This document shows, piece after piece, positions 46,677 through 55,034 of a stretch of 64,000 nucleotides of DNA (position 1 is its first letter; every line of letters begins with the position of its first letter). The notes under the pieces were generated by a model. The model made no database searches. It was not told the DNA's origin and saw nothing but the letters and a program-made list of their open reading frames with translations. A program made the translations under genes and the position numbers. The stretch lies in the NCBI GenBank assembly GCA_902788505.1, contig CADAKH010000012.1:38422-102421 (forward strand). Reading direction: 5' to 3'. The DNA is from Oscillospiraceae bacterium. GTDB lineage: Bacteria; Bacillota; Clostridia; Saccharofermentanales; Saccharofermentanaceae.

Positions 46677-46694
46677 CATTGTTACATTACATCA

Positions 46695-46730
46695 AAAAGT
46701 GGTGTCTCATAATTCTGAGACACCACTTTT
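46695..46730. terminator. bidirectional terminator
   Basis: A 15-bp perfect stem AAAAGTGGTGTCTCA / TGAGACACCACTTTT (46695-46709 and 46716-46730) between the convergent MATE and cNMP-binding genes. Confidence 0.95.
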
Positions 46731-46761
46731 AATTGGTTTCAATTACCGGTAAAAGGAATTA

Positions 46762-47676
46762 TCAGTCGTTATCTCTGGAAGACTCGTAGATCTCCTTGCA
46801 GGCCTTGTAGTACTCATATGTTGTATTTCTGAGACGGTATGAAAGGTTCTTGAGGATCATGTCGATCTTGGCAGGGCTGGACTTGAAGATACCTTCAAGA
46901 TCTTCAGGGTGGATGATCTCAACCTGAGTATCGTTAGCCTCAACAACTGCTGTCTCGTTACGTGCCTCGCCTGTGAGCATTCCGAGTTCACCGAAGCATC
47001 CTACGGGTTCAATCGAAGCGAGCTTGATCTCGTTGTCTGCACCGTAGTTTGTGAAGATGTTTACAGTACCTGCGTGAACGATATACATGCACTTGCCGAC
47101 TTCACCCTGCTTGTAGATGATCGTACCGTAAGGATATGTTGTATTGTTGTCGTTCTTAAGACCGGATACTGCCTTCTCTGCTTCACGGAGCGACTCGGCA
47201 CTCGGTCTTTCAAGTCTGAAGTTTTTGGCTGTGAGATAGATTGACTGCTGAGCCATCTTTGCAAAGAAGCTGTCGTAGTGGCTGCTTGAATTTACCTTAC
47301 GGACATCATCAAGAACCTTCTTAGCCTCGTTGTAGTTCTCGGTCATTGTCTTGATTCTGCTTCCGAGAAGCTTCATGATCTCAAGGATGTTATTAGGATT
47401 CTCTGTAATGTATTCATTCAATTCTTCAGCAGCGATCTCATCGACCTGAACATCACCTGCGGCAATGACTGTTCCGCTGCGGGGATAATTCTCGATAACG
47501 GCCATCTCACCGAAATACTGGCCTTCTTCGAGATCTGCGATCTTTACTTCGTCAGCCTTGCCGTAATTCTGATAAACTTCAGCCTTACCTGCCAGGAGCT
47601 TGAAGAATGTATTGCCGGAATCGCCTTCCTTGATGATGATCTCACCATTGCTGAATGACTTGTTGATTGTGCTCAT
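46762..47676 (-). CDS. protein with two cyclic-nucleotide-binding domains (paralogue A)
   Basis: A 304-residue protein. Residues 1-115 and 185-300 are cNMP-binding domains of the CRP/PKA-regulatory type: GEIIIKEGDSGNTFFKLL with YFGEMAVIENYPRSGTVIA, and GTIIYKQGEVGKCMYIV with FGELGMLTGEARNETAVVE. The phosphate-binding cassette is recognisable (GEMA...PRSGT; GELG...ARNET). A helical linker joins them. There is no DNA-binding or catalytic domain. The product at 58571-59485 has the same length and layout. Likely a cytoplasmic sensor or scaffold; ligand unknown. Confidence 0.9.
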   Translation of the reverse strand: MSTINKSFSNGEIIIKEGDSGNTFFKLLAGKAEVYQNYGKADEVKIADLEEGQYFGEMAVIENYPRSGTVIAAGDVQVDEIAAEELNEYITENPNNILEIMKLLGSRIKTMTENYNEAKKVLDDVRKVNSSSHYDSFFAKMAQQSIYLTAKNFRLERPSAESLREAEKAVSGLKNDNNTTYPYGTIIYKQGEVGKCMYIVHAGTVNIFTNYGADNEIKLASIEPVGCFGELGMLTGEARNETAVVEANDTQVEIIHPEDLEGIFKSSPAKIDMILKNLSYRLRNTTYEYYKACKEIYESSRDND

Positions 47677-47738
47677 GTTGTAACCCCTTTCGATCTTTCA
47701 GATAAAAACAAAATACTCTTCATGTTTATACACAAACG

Positions 47739-47767
47739 ATTGTATTTTCTAACTAACTTTTTGTCAA
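47739..47767 (-). promoter_or_regulatory. sigma-A promoter of cNMP paralogue A
   Basis: On the minus strand TTGACA (47767-47762) and TACAAT (47744-47739) are spaced by 17 bp, leaving a 5' leader of about 55 nt. Confidence 0.8.
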
Positions 47768-47837
47768 TTATCTGATAAATATTATAAATATATTGCTCAA
47801 ATAACAGACTGCATTCATCCTGAACACAGTTTTCAGA

Positions 47838-48977
47838 TCAGTATGTGATCACCTGATGGTCAAATGTGTTCTTGAGCCAGTCTCCGCTGCTGTTGTCGGA
47901 TGCCGGAAATACGATGGTATCAGGATCCCCGTCGGAAATATATCTTTTGCCGTTGTTGAGCTGCTCGAAATTCATCTGGATATCCCAATCGACGCCGTTG
48001 TTATCGTAGCCTCTGATCCTTCTTATCGCCGTGTGATTATAGTCTCTTACGAACGGTGAATAAGATCTTGTCCACGCACAAAGAAGAGTAGCCTTTGTGG
48101 TGTATGCAAAACCGTCATATGTGCCGGAGAAGATCCTGTCGAACTGGGGCTTGTCAGGGCCCATGGATTCAGGCGAACCGAAAGGCAATGCAACGATATT
48201 GACGTACTGTCCGGGAATTATCTCATCGAGTTTTTTGTACATCGCGCCGACCTGCTTTTCGATCTCATCGGCACCGAGATCACCGAGCTTAACGTGATCT
48301 CTTGTATGGTTGCCGATATCGTAACCGTTATCGACCATCCACTTCATTACCTTGCGGTCATCTTCTTCACCGTTGCCGAAAAGCGATTCATTCACAAAGA
48401 ATGTTGCCGTGACATTAAAGTCAGGATACTCACCTTTGATCTTCTCCAGGATCCCGATAGCACATGTTGAATCGAATATCGGGGAACCGTCTGCATTCCA
48501 GCCTTCAAGAACAACATCCCTGATGCCGTCATCAAATGTCAGGATAACAGGACTGTATCCGAATTCGACATCGATATAGCCGTCAACGAAATCGTCAAGT
48601 CTCATCATGCGGTAGCCCTGCTCATAGTAAGTGCGCAGGTCATTCTCGAATGCTTCGGAAGTTCTGTTGTAGCCGTCCACGTCAACATTGCCGCCGGTAT
48701 AAGAAGTCTCGGCATTAGTCATTCCGTAAACCCTGTGATACATAAGGATCGGTACGGAATTGAGTTCGTTGACACCGGCATTTTTGTACTCGTCTGCCGT
48801 ATGTGTGATCTTTACGGAAGTCTCCGCAGCAGTCGCTTCAGTCTCAACGGTTGTCGGTATCAAAGAAGGGTCAATTGTTGTCTCTGATGTTTCATTATCA
48901 TCTTTAGAACAGGATGCAAACGAAAACAACATTGCCGCACATAATGCAGCACTGATTATCTTCGAAAGTTTTTTCAT
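47838..48977 (-). CDS. polysaccharide deacetylase lipoprotein
   Basis: About 379 residues with lipobox FASC (Cys23) and a Thr/Glu linker. The NodB homology domain shows VPILMYHRV, VILTFDDG with the catalytic Asp pair, and IGNHTRDH with the metal-binding His residues. It would remove acetyl groups from peptidoglycan or another N-acetylated polymer outside the cell. ATG at 48977 is chosen because a signal peptide starts there; 20 further in-frame codons upstream overlap the neighbouring zinc-ribbon gene. Confidence 0.9.
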   Translation of the reverse strand: MKKLSKIISAALCAAMLFSFASCSKDDNETSETTIDPSLIPTTVETEATAAETSVKITHTADEYKNAGVNELNSVPILMYHRVYGMTNAETSYTGGNVDVDGYNRTSEAFENDLRTYYEQGYRMMRLDDFVDGYIDVEFGYSPVILTFDDGIRDVVLEGWNADGSPIFDSTCAIGILEKIKGEYPDFNVTATFFVNESLFGNGEEDDRKVMKWMVDNGYDIGNHTRDHVKLGDLGADEIEKQVGAMYKKLDEIIPGQYVNIVALPFGSPESMGPDKPQFDRIFSGTYDGFAYTTKATLLCAWTRSYSPFVRDYNHTAIRRIRGYDNNGVDWDIQMNFEQLNNGKRYISDGDPDTIVFPASDNSSGDWLKNTFDHQVITY

Positions 48978-49006
48978 AGATTTACGATCTCCCTCTGACG
49001 TCCAAA

Positions 49007-49399
49007 TTAAGCCCTTGCGGCTTTTCTCTTTTCGCATTCAGGACATTTCGTCATCGGTGTAAGGGACAATACGGATTCTTTCTTGTATCCGCACTTTGAA
49101 CAGATATATACATACTTCGAGAAAACACTTCCCATAGTAGTACTTACAAGCCATGTGCCTTCAGAATCATCTTCTGCTTCCGGCTTTTCGATAACTTCTT
49201 TTTCAGCATATTCAACTTCGGAAGGCTCAGCCTGGATAACAACGGAATCTTCCTCCCACCAGGTCCTCGGCTTGGGTTCATCAAATACACATCCTGCTTT
49301 ATAGAAAGGGCAAGTATAACATTTGTCCGTGTCAGAACACAGTCTTTGAATACCTTTTAATAACTGATCAATTCTCTGATCTCTGTTTTCCATACTCAT
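49007..49399 (-). CDS. zinc-ribbon protein, unknown
   Basis: A 130-residue soluble protein. CYTCPFYKAGC near residue 38 forms one Cys cluster, and YICSKCGYKKE with MTKCPECEK near the C-terminus forms a rubredoxin-like zinc ribbon. The middle is acidic and rich in Glu (EKEVIEKPEAEDDSE). No known family. AGGAG precedes the ATG. It is immediately upstream of the deacetylase gene and could be in the same transcript. Confidence 0.72.
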   Translation of the reverse strand: MSMENRDQRIDQLLKGIQRLCSDTDKCYTCPFYKAGCVFDEPKPRTWWEEDSVVIQAEPSEVEYAEKEVIEKPEAEDDSEGTWLVSTTMGSVFSKYVYICSKCGYKKESVLSLTPMTKCPECEKRKAARA

Positions 49400-49503
49400 A
49401 AGCTGTACTCCTTAACGACATTAACAATAGTATATTGCGATTAAGAAAACTTCGCACGGATAAGACAATTATAACACCCTGCAAACCAATAGTTTAGGGG
49501 GGA

Positions 49504-50121
49504 TTATCTTATAAAGTGAGTGCCCTGCCATTCTTCTTTTGCGGGAAGGCCGTATTTCTCTTTCGCCATGGCAATGCCTCTCATGAGGAATACCATGTTT
49601 GAAGCTAATGTCCGCATCGTCTGAAGACCTTCTTTGTCCTGCTCGGCCTCGCCCTTTTCGCGCCCGTGAACGCTGTTCCAGTACTGGCTTGAAGCGACCG
49701 GCATATTGTTCATCATGAAGTATTTATTCAGCACATCAAAAGAAGCAGAACATCCTCCGCGTCTTGCAACTACAACAGATGCGCCAACCTTCATGGTCGT
49801 ATCGAATGTCTTACTGTAGAAAAGTCTGTCGAGGCAGGCGATCAAAGTGGCATTGGGCGAAGCATAATAAACCGGGCTTGCAACAACGAGACCGTCTGCT
49901 TCTTCAAATTTCGGCGCGAGCTCATTCACCGCATCATCGAAAACACACTTGCCCCCGGTTCTGCAGGTATTGCATGCGATGCATCCTCTTATGTCCTTGT
50001 TGCCGATCTGAACTACTTCGCTCTCTATACCTTCTTTATCGAAGATCCTTACCATCTCTGCAATGGCGATGCTTGTGTTGCCGTCTTTTCTGGGACTTCC
50101 GTTGATAATGAGTACTTTCAT
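49504..50121 (-). CDS. flavodoxin-like NAD(P)H:FMN reductase
   Basis: A 205-residue flavoprotein of the NADPH-dependent FMN reductase/iron-sulfur flavoprotein group. LIINGSPRKDGNTSIA is the FMN-phosphate loop, and VVASPVYYASPNATLIACLDR contacts the isoalloxazine ring. GCIACNTCRTGGKC is a cysteine cluster like that in iron-sulfur flavoproteins of anaerobes, though its spacing is not identical to the classical one. It probably serves quinone, flavin or oxygen detoxification. GAGG precedes the ATG. Confidence 0.87.
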   Translation of the reverse strand: MKVLIINGSPRKDGNTSIAIAEMVRIFDKEGIESEVVQIGNKDIRGCIACNTCRTGGKCVFDDAVNELAPKFEEADGLVVASPVYYASPNATLIACLDRLFYSKTFDTTMKVGASVVVARRGGCSASFDVLNKYFMMNNMPVASSQYWNSVHGREKGEAEQDKEGLQTMRTLASNMVFLMRGIAMAKEKYGLPAKEEWQGTHFIR

Positions 50122-50148
50122 TTCTGCCTCTTCCGCTTCCCGTTAAGG

Positions 50149-51924
50149 TTACCAGGGAAGACTGTATTTTCCTTTTGCGATCCTGCTTTCGAATTCCTCC
50201 ACTGAAAGAGGCTTATCGAAGAAATATCCCTGGGCGATCTCACAGCCGTTATTCTTCAGAATACTTACATGCTGCTTTGTCTCAACGCCTTCGGAAATAC
50301 ACTCCAGGCCAAGCTGGCCTGTCATCGATACAACGTGCTTAAACATTATGCTTATAACGCTGTTTTCATCAGAAGGATCATCGGGCAGAAAACTCTTATC
50401 AACCTTGAGTGTTGTCCAGGGAATATCCTTAATGAGATTGAGTGAGGAATAACCTATACCGAAGTCATCGATCGAAAGATAGAATCCCATACTGCGGAGT
50501 CTTGTCGCCATTCTCTTAAGGTCTTCGAATTCGACTTCAGATGTTGATTCGGTAAACTCAACATCGATCAGTTCGTGAGGAACGGAATAGCGGTCAACTA
50601 TCTCTGCGATCGTTTCGGGAAGATATGTATTAATAATATGTTTGCGTGAGAAATTGATAGAGATCCTTATAGGCTCTTTGCCTTCGTCAGCCCAACGCTT
50701 CATATCACGGCAAACGCATTCAAGCATGTGAAGATCAAGCCTGCAAATATCACTTGTCTTCTCAAGGATGGGAATAAACTCTGCCGGAGGCACTACCCTG
50801 TTTGATTTGAACCATCTGCAGAGAGCTTCTGCTCCTACCAGCCTGCCTGTCTTAACATTAACCTTCGGCTGATAGAATGGCCTGAACTCATTCTTTTCGA
50901 TAGCCTCAGAGAACTGCTGCTGAATCTTCATGGTCTTATCCCTGTTCTCGACGAATGACTCATCGTAGAAAACGATATTATCCATACCGCCGTTCTGTGC
51001 AACGCGGTAAGCGGCAATTATGCAGCCCATGATCTCTTCAACAGCCACGTGCCTGTCTTTCGGAATACGGAAAAAACCGGCGCTGGTATAAATATTCACA
51101 CCTATTCCCTTAGGTGTATTGACTTCTGCTTCCGTCAGATAATCAATAACAAATTTGGTCTTGTTGCTGTCGCAGATACCTACGAAGTTGTCGCCTCCGA
51201 GACGCACCATAAAACCGCTTTCACCGATTATCGACTGAAGCTTCTCAAAATGCGCTTTCATAACGATATCGCCGATCGGTCTTCCGAACTCCTGATTTAT
51301 CAGTGAAAAATGTCTGAGATTATAACGGAATGCAAGTTTACCTGCGGCTTTTTCTTCACCGACAAGTTCTTCAATATAATTGTTCCAGTTCCGGAGATTC
51401 GGATAACCGGCATCATCAAAATAAGCCAATTCATAAACGACATCCTTCATTCTGTTTCTGCTGATAAAACTCAGGACCGTTCTCATAACAAGATCGACTT
51501 TTTTGTACTCATCTTCATTCAGAGGAGTCTCATCCGGGCACATATATGCCTTAATAGTAGCTGTTGTCATTACACTGGTAACAACACGGAGAGACATTAT
51601 CTCGTTGCCTTCTTTGCCGTTATCAAAACAACAGAGAGTCTCGCCCTTGCCTTCTCTCTCCTCCTGCTGATTTCTGTAAACTCTCGTAACAGCCTTGGAA
51701 AGCCTGAAGATATGGCATATCTCGATAAGGATATTCTCTATAAGATCAACATCGATTATCTTTGTATCGGTCATTGCCGAAACAAGGCGTGCATAAAGGA
51801 CATTGAACCGGTAATTTGATTCTGTCTGAAAAGGCAGCGCACTATCAACCGGGACCGCAGTAAAATTTGCCGTTCCAACCTCTCTAGGTTTTCTGCTCTT
51901 ATTGTCAGGTACCCGATTTGCCAT
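50149..51924 (-). CDS. GGDEF-EAL protein, probable c-di-GMP phosphodiesterase
   Basis: About 591 residues. A GGDEF domain near residues 190-320 has GGDNF (243-247) in place of GGDEF, which suggests loss of cyclase activity but not necessarily of GTP binding. The EAL domain (about 335-580) keeps EAL at 366-368, EFTES, DDFGIGYSSL and GVETKQH, so it should hydrolyse c-di-GMP. The N-terminal 180 residues are unrecognised. ATG 51924 is the preferred start; a TTG at 52011 would add 29 hydrophobic residues, and TATAAT at 51976-51971 fits a promoter in between. An operator-like array lies upstream. Confidence 0.85.
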   Translation of the reverse strand: MANRVPDNKSRKPREVGTANFTAVPVDSALPFQTESNYRFNVLYARLVSAMTDTKIIDVDLIENILIEICHIFRLSKAVTRVYRNQQEEREGKGETLCCFDNGKEGNEIMSLRVVTSVMTTATIKAYMCPDETPLNEDEYKKVDLVMRTVLSFISRNRMKDVVYELAYFDDAGYPNLRNWNNYIEELVGEEKAAGKLAFRYNLRHFSLINQEFGRPIGDIVMKAHFEKLQSIIGESGFMVRLGGDNFVGICDSNKTKFVIDYLTEAEVNTPKGIGVNIYTSAGFFRIPKDRHVAVEEIMGCIIAAYRVAQNGGMDNIVFYDESFVENRDKTMKIQQQFSEAIEKNEFRPFYQPKVNVKTGRLVGAEALCRWFKSNRVVPPAEFIPILEKTSDICRLDLHMLECVCRDMKRWADEGKEPIRISINFSRKHIINTYLPETIAEIVDRYSVPHELIDVEFTESTSEVEFEDLKRMATRLRSMGFYLSIDDFGIGYSSLNLIKDIPWTTLKVDKSFLPDDPSDENSVISIMFKHVVSMTGQLGLECISEGVETKQHVSILKNNGCEIAQGYFFDKPLSVEEFESRIAKGKYSLPW

Positions 51925-52116
51925 AAAAACACCCACCCAGGCACAGATAAAAAACTTTGTACCTTTACCCATTATAAAGGCGCATGTGCAATAAAGATAG
52001 TGTTTTTTCAAAAACGTGCCTGAAAACCGGTATTTGCGGACCCTGAAGGGCCATTACGGCATGAAAACCGGAGCATGGCAAGCCTGCATACTGTCATCAG
52101 GAAACACCGCTTAAAA

Positions 52117-52317
52117 GGATTGCCGAAATCGTATCCATTTTGGATCAAAATCGGCAAAACAGCATGTGAGAATTACCGGTTTTTGATATATATCTGCCTG
52201 ATATCGGCAATTTTGAACTTCAGTTGCCGATTTGATCGGAATACACATGCGTTATCGGCAATTTTCCAAATAGGATTGCCGATTTTAGAAAGATTTGCAG
52301 CTGTTATCGGCAATAAC
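52117..52317. repeat. array of seven TTGCCGA/TCGGCAA motifs
   Basis: Copies start near 52120 (TTGCCGA), 52150 (TCGGCAA), 52203 (ATCGGCAAT), 52224 (TTGCCGAT), 52254 (ATCGGCAAT), 52276 (TTGCCGAT) and 52305 (ATCGGCAAT). Four of the seven extend to ATCGGCAA(T) or its complement plus a short T/A run. Copies 3-4 and 5-6 form inward-facing pairs with 12-13 bp between arms. Successive spacings are about 31, 53, 21, 30, 22 and 29 bp. The array lies about 190-390 bp upstream of the EAL gene start and downstream of the Nudix gene. It looks like a multi-site operator or a set of stackable hairpins. Confidence 0.85.
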
Positions 52318-52391
52318 ATCAAAAATAATTACTTTGCGTTTTCCAGTTGCGTTCACTCACTTGAAAAGCATTACGAAAACCGAATTTGTTT

Positions 52392-52453
52392 ACGACAAAA
52401 ACAGCAGAAAGAGTTGTCGTGATTTTCAAAAAACGAAGCAATAAGACAACGAC
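52392..52453. repeat. three ACGACAA/TTGTCGT motifs
   Basis: ACGACAA at 52392-52398, TTGTCGT at 52414-52420 and the related CAACGAC at 52447-52453 lie in the same gap as the TTGCCGA array, on the Nudix side. The first two form a perfect inverted repeat with 15 bp between them. The remainder of the gap 52012-52494 holds no gene. Confidence 0.4.
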
Positions 52454-52494
52454 CTGCAAACACACAAACCGGGAGTTTGAATGATAAACCCGAG

Positions 52495-52998
52495 TCAGTT
52501 GGATATGCCCTTTGCTGCCTCCTGATATCCGCAAAGTGCAGCGTGCTCGCGTTTGTAAAGGCCGTAATCTGCAATATTGTCCGCATGAAACCGCTCGTAA
52601 GATCCGAATATCTCAACAGCTTTTTCTACCGGGAGCCACGCATTCTTATATCCTGCCAGAGCCTCGCCTTCTGTCAGATGAACAACCCCTGTGTCCTCAA
52701 CCGGTTCACAGATGAAATAGTGATTGATATGTCTCCAGTCAGAAAAGAGTTCCTCTATCTCAAGATATTCTTCCAGAGCTCTCACCTTCATTCCGGTTTC
52801 TTCAAGCATCTCGCGCTCGCAGCATTGCTGAAAGGTTTCGCCTTCTTCGACACCGCCGCCCGGAATGATGTACTTGCCGAAAACCGTTTCATAGCTTAAG
52901 AGTACTTTTCCGTTATTAACAAGAATACCTCTGCATGCATGACGGAGGTGTTCCACATGACCAAGATAGTCATCGTTGATCAATTGAAGTTTTCTCAT
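52495..52998 (-). CDS. Nudix hydrolase
   Basis: A 167-residue Nudix protein. The Nudix box is complete in GGVEEGETFQQCCEREMLEETGMKV (residues 45-70), with the REMLEE core that binds magnesium. It cleaves a nucleoside diphosphate linked to another group; residues outside the box do not identify the substrate. GGGG precedes the ATG. It is 18 nt downstream of the SpoIIE-type phosphatase gene and probably co-transcribed. Confidence 0.92.
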   Translation of the reverse strand: MRKLQLINDDYLGHVEHLRHACRGILVNNGKVLLSYETVFGKYIIPGGGVEEGETFQQCCEREMLEETGMKVRALEEYLEIEELFSDWRHINHYFICEPVEDTGVVHLTEGEALAGYKNAWLPVEKAVEIFGSYERFHADNIADYGLYKREHAALCGYQEAAKGISN

Positions 52999-53015
52999 AT
53001 TATCCCCGCTAATAT

Positions 53016-54377
53016 TTATTCAGACAGTTTCTTCCACTTGAAGCAAAGCATCGTAATGTCGTCGAACTGGCTGTTTCCTTTTACGAATGCGTCGATCTCA
53101 GTTTTGACATTTGCAAGTATGTCTGAAGAAGTGCTGTTGCTCCTGCCTTTTAAGCAACCGAGAAGACGTTCATCACCGAATAGATTGTGTTCATGATCTT
53201 CAGCCTCTGTAACACCGTCGGTGTAGAGATATAATATATCGCCATCCTGAATCTCAGCGGTGTTTTCCCTGTATTTAATTCCTTCCATGCCGCCTAAGAC
53301 AAAACCGTTTTTGCACTTCAGGAACTCCGGTTCGTCTTTGCGGAGAAGAACGGGAGGATTGTGGCCGGCACTGACAAACTTCAATTCACCGCTCTTAAAA
53401 TCAAGGATACCGACCCATAAAGTTACGAACATTCCGGCTTCATTTCTGGCGCAAAGTGCGTTGTTGGCAGCGGTTACTGCATCCGAGATACTCGGTATAT
53501 CCCTGATGCAGTTTTGAAGGATTATCTTTGAAGATGCCATGAACAGTGCAGCCGGAACACCTTTGCCTGAGACATCGCCGATTACAAAAGCAAGATGTGC
53601 CGGATCAACATAGAATACATCGTAGAAATCTCCGCCGACTTCTTTCGCGGCATCCATTGACCCGCTGACTTCTACATTTTTGCAGCCTGGATACTCATCG
53701 CCGATCATTGGAAGAAGTGAATGCTGGATTACATTGGCTACTTCCAGTTCCGACTTCAGGCGGCTTCTTTCGAGAGCAAAGTTATGCTGCTTTTCGGTGT
53801 AATTAATTATTATGATCATCAGGGCAAAGCCCAATGCATTTACTGTTATGAAAGGAATAGCGATGGCCCTTACGATCCCGGCAGCCGTCTCAAAAGGCTT
53901 AACCATTATCAGAACGACGCAGAGGTGGAACACTTCCATCAGCGCACCCAGGATGAGCGCCAGCGCTGTCTTCTTGATATATTTGTGCCACTTGATGGAG
54001 ACAAAGCCGCAGATAAGTCCGATACTGACCGTCGCAACGATGCATGCATTTGCAGTGACCCCGCCCATTGTAAAGCGGTGAAGTCCGGCAATGATACCGG
54101 CGATCAGGCCGCCTATAGGACCTCCGATAAATCCTGCAAACATCGGGCCGATATCACGGACTGATATGACCGCACCATCCAGTTCGAAACCGGAGATATT
54201 GCCGTACATTCCGAGCACACCGCCCAAAACACCGGTGATGATATAGTAGAGCCATTTTTTATTTGAATCTCTGAGATCTGATACTACATCACTGATTCCG
54301 ATGAATGAGGCAACAACCAGAATAACCGCTGCCGTTCCTATCATTCTCGAGAAAAAAACACTCATTTCACCAAACAT
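53016..54377 (-). CDS. RsbU/SpoIIE-type PP2C phosphatase with LytS-like membrane sensor
   Basis: A 453-residue protein. Residues 1-190 have five to six membrane segments with the 5TMR-LYT signature (RDIGPMFAGFIGGPIGGLIAGIIAGLHR spans that motif in two parts). A short coiled linker follows, then a SpoIIE/PP2C domain (residues 225-450) with EVGGDFYDVF, VIGDVSGKGVPAALFM and DGVTEAEDH. It should dephosphorylate an anti-sigma-factor antagonist in response to an envelope signal; no partner genes are adjacent. ATG 54377 has a weak ribosome binding site, and an ATG at 54365 is possible. Confidence 0.9.
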   Translation of the reverse strand: MFGEMSVFFSRMIGTAAVILVVASFIGISDVVSDLRDSNKKWLYYIITGVLGGVLGMYGNISGFELDGAVISVRDIGPMFAGFIGGPIGGLIAGIIAGLHRFTMGGVTANACIVATVSIGLICGFVSIKWHKYIKKTALALILGALMEVFHLCVVLIMVKPFETAAGIVRAIAIPFITVNALGFALMIIIINYTEKQHNFALERSRLKSELEVANVIQHSLLPMIGDEYPGCKNVEVSGSMDAAKEVGGDFYDVFYVDPAHLAFVIGDVSGKGVPAALFMASSKIILQNCIRDIPSISDAVTAANNALCARNEAGMFVTLWVGILDFKSGELKFVSAGHNPPVLLRKDEPEFLKCKNGFVLGGMEGIKYRENTAEIQDGDILYLYTDGVTEAEDHEHNLFGDERLLGCLKGRSNSTSSDILANVKTEIDAFVKGNSQFDDITMLCFKWKKLSE

Positions 54378-54511
54378 AATCCGAAAAGTTTCCTCTTGTC
54401 AGCTTTTCCTGTCAGCCGGCATCGTTCCACCCGCCATGCTTTGATCATATGGTTATTTTAATACAATTAGATTAACAACTTCTCCGTTTTAAGTAAAACA
54501 TTATGTAAATA

Positions 54512-54546
54512 AATAGCCGGAACACAACTGTGGTGTTCCGGCTATT
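54512..54546 (-). terminator. rho-independent terminator
   Basis: A 14-bp stem AATAGCCGGAACAC / GTGTTCCGGCTATT around a 7-nt loop, followed on the minus strand by TATTTATTTA. It ends the peroxidase-OhrR operon. Confidence 0.88.
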
Positions 54547-54593
54547 GTTGCTGATCTTGTTTCAGAGAGGGGTACAAGAATATCAGCTCATAT

Positions 54594-55019
54594 TTATTCT
54601 CCAAGGAGCTTATAGAGAATACGGTATAGTTCTATTGCCTCATCCTTTTCGAGACGGATGCATGAACCGACTTTTGAAGGAATGGTTTTCGCTTTTTTAT
54701 AGAGCGCCCTGCCTTCGTCTGTAAGCGAGATCACTACTACTCTCTCGTCTTCTTTGCTTCTTTCTCTCTTAATGAATCCCTGCTTCTCGGTGTTCTTGAG
54801 CATGGGGGTGACCGTGCCGGTATCGAGCATTAATCTTCTGCAGAGTTCACCGACCGTGATGCCGTCCTTCTCCCAAAGCACCAGGAACATAATGTACTGG
54901 GTGTATGTGATACCGAGAGGCTTTAATACGGGAGTATAAAGGCTCACTATTTTTCTTGAGGCCGCATAGAGCGGGAAACAAAGCTGTGAATCAAGCTTCA
55001 TCGATTCATCGATCTTCAT
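54594..55019 (-). CDS. ohrR: OhrR-type MarR-family peroxide sensor
   Basis: A 141-residue winged-helix regulator. DSQLCFPLYAASRKI matches the OhrR N-terminus, with Cys14 in the place of the peroxide-reactive cysteine. ITYTQYIMFLVLWE and LMLDTGTVTPMLKNTE form the OhrR-like recognition region, and EDERVVVISLTDEG the wing. OhrR leaves DNA when this cysteine is oxidised by organic peroxides. It lies 15 nt downstream of a glutathione-peroxidase gene, and a matching inverted repeat overlaps the operon promoter. Confidence 0.9.
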   Translation of the reverse strand: MKIDESMKLDSQLCFPLYAASRKIVSLYTPVLKPLGITYTQYIMFLVLWEKDGITVGELCRRLMLDTGTVTPMLKNTEKQGFIKRERSKEDERVVVISLTDEGRALYKKAKTIPSKVGSCIRLEKDEAIELYRILYKLLGE

Positions 55020-55034
55020 TTATGTTCACCTTTC

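Noticed and set aside
48978..49037. N-terminal extension of the deacetylase
   Set aside because: It would place 20 polar residues before a clear signal peptide and overlap the zinc-ribbon gene by 31 bp.
51925..52011. Longer start for the EAL protein as a membrane anchor
   Set aside because: The start would be TTG without a ribosome binding site, and a TATAAT element lies inside the stretch. It is kept only as an alternative.
52117..52317. Possible CRISPR array
   Set aside because: The repeated unit is only 7-9 bp, its orientation changes, spacers vary from about 13 to 45 bp, and no cas genes are present.
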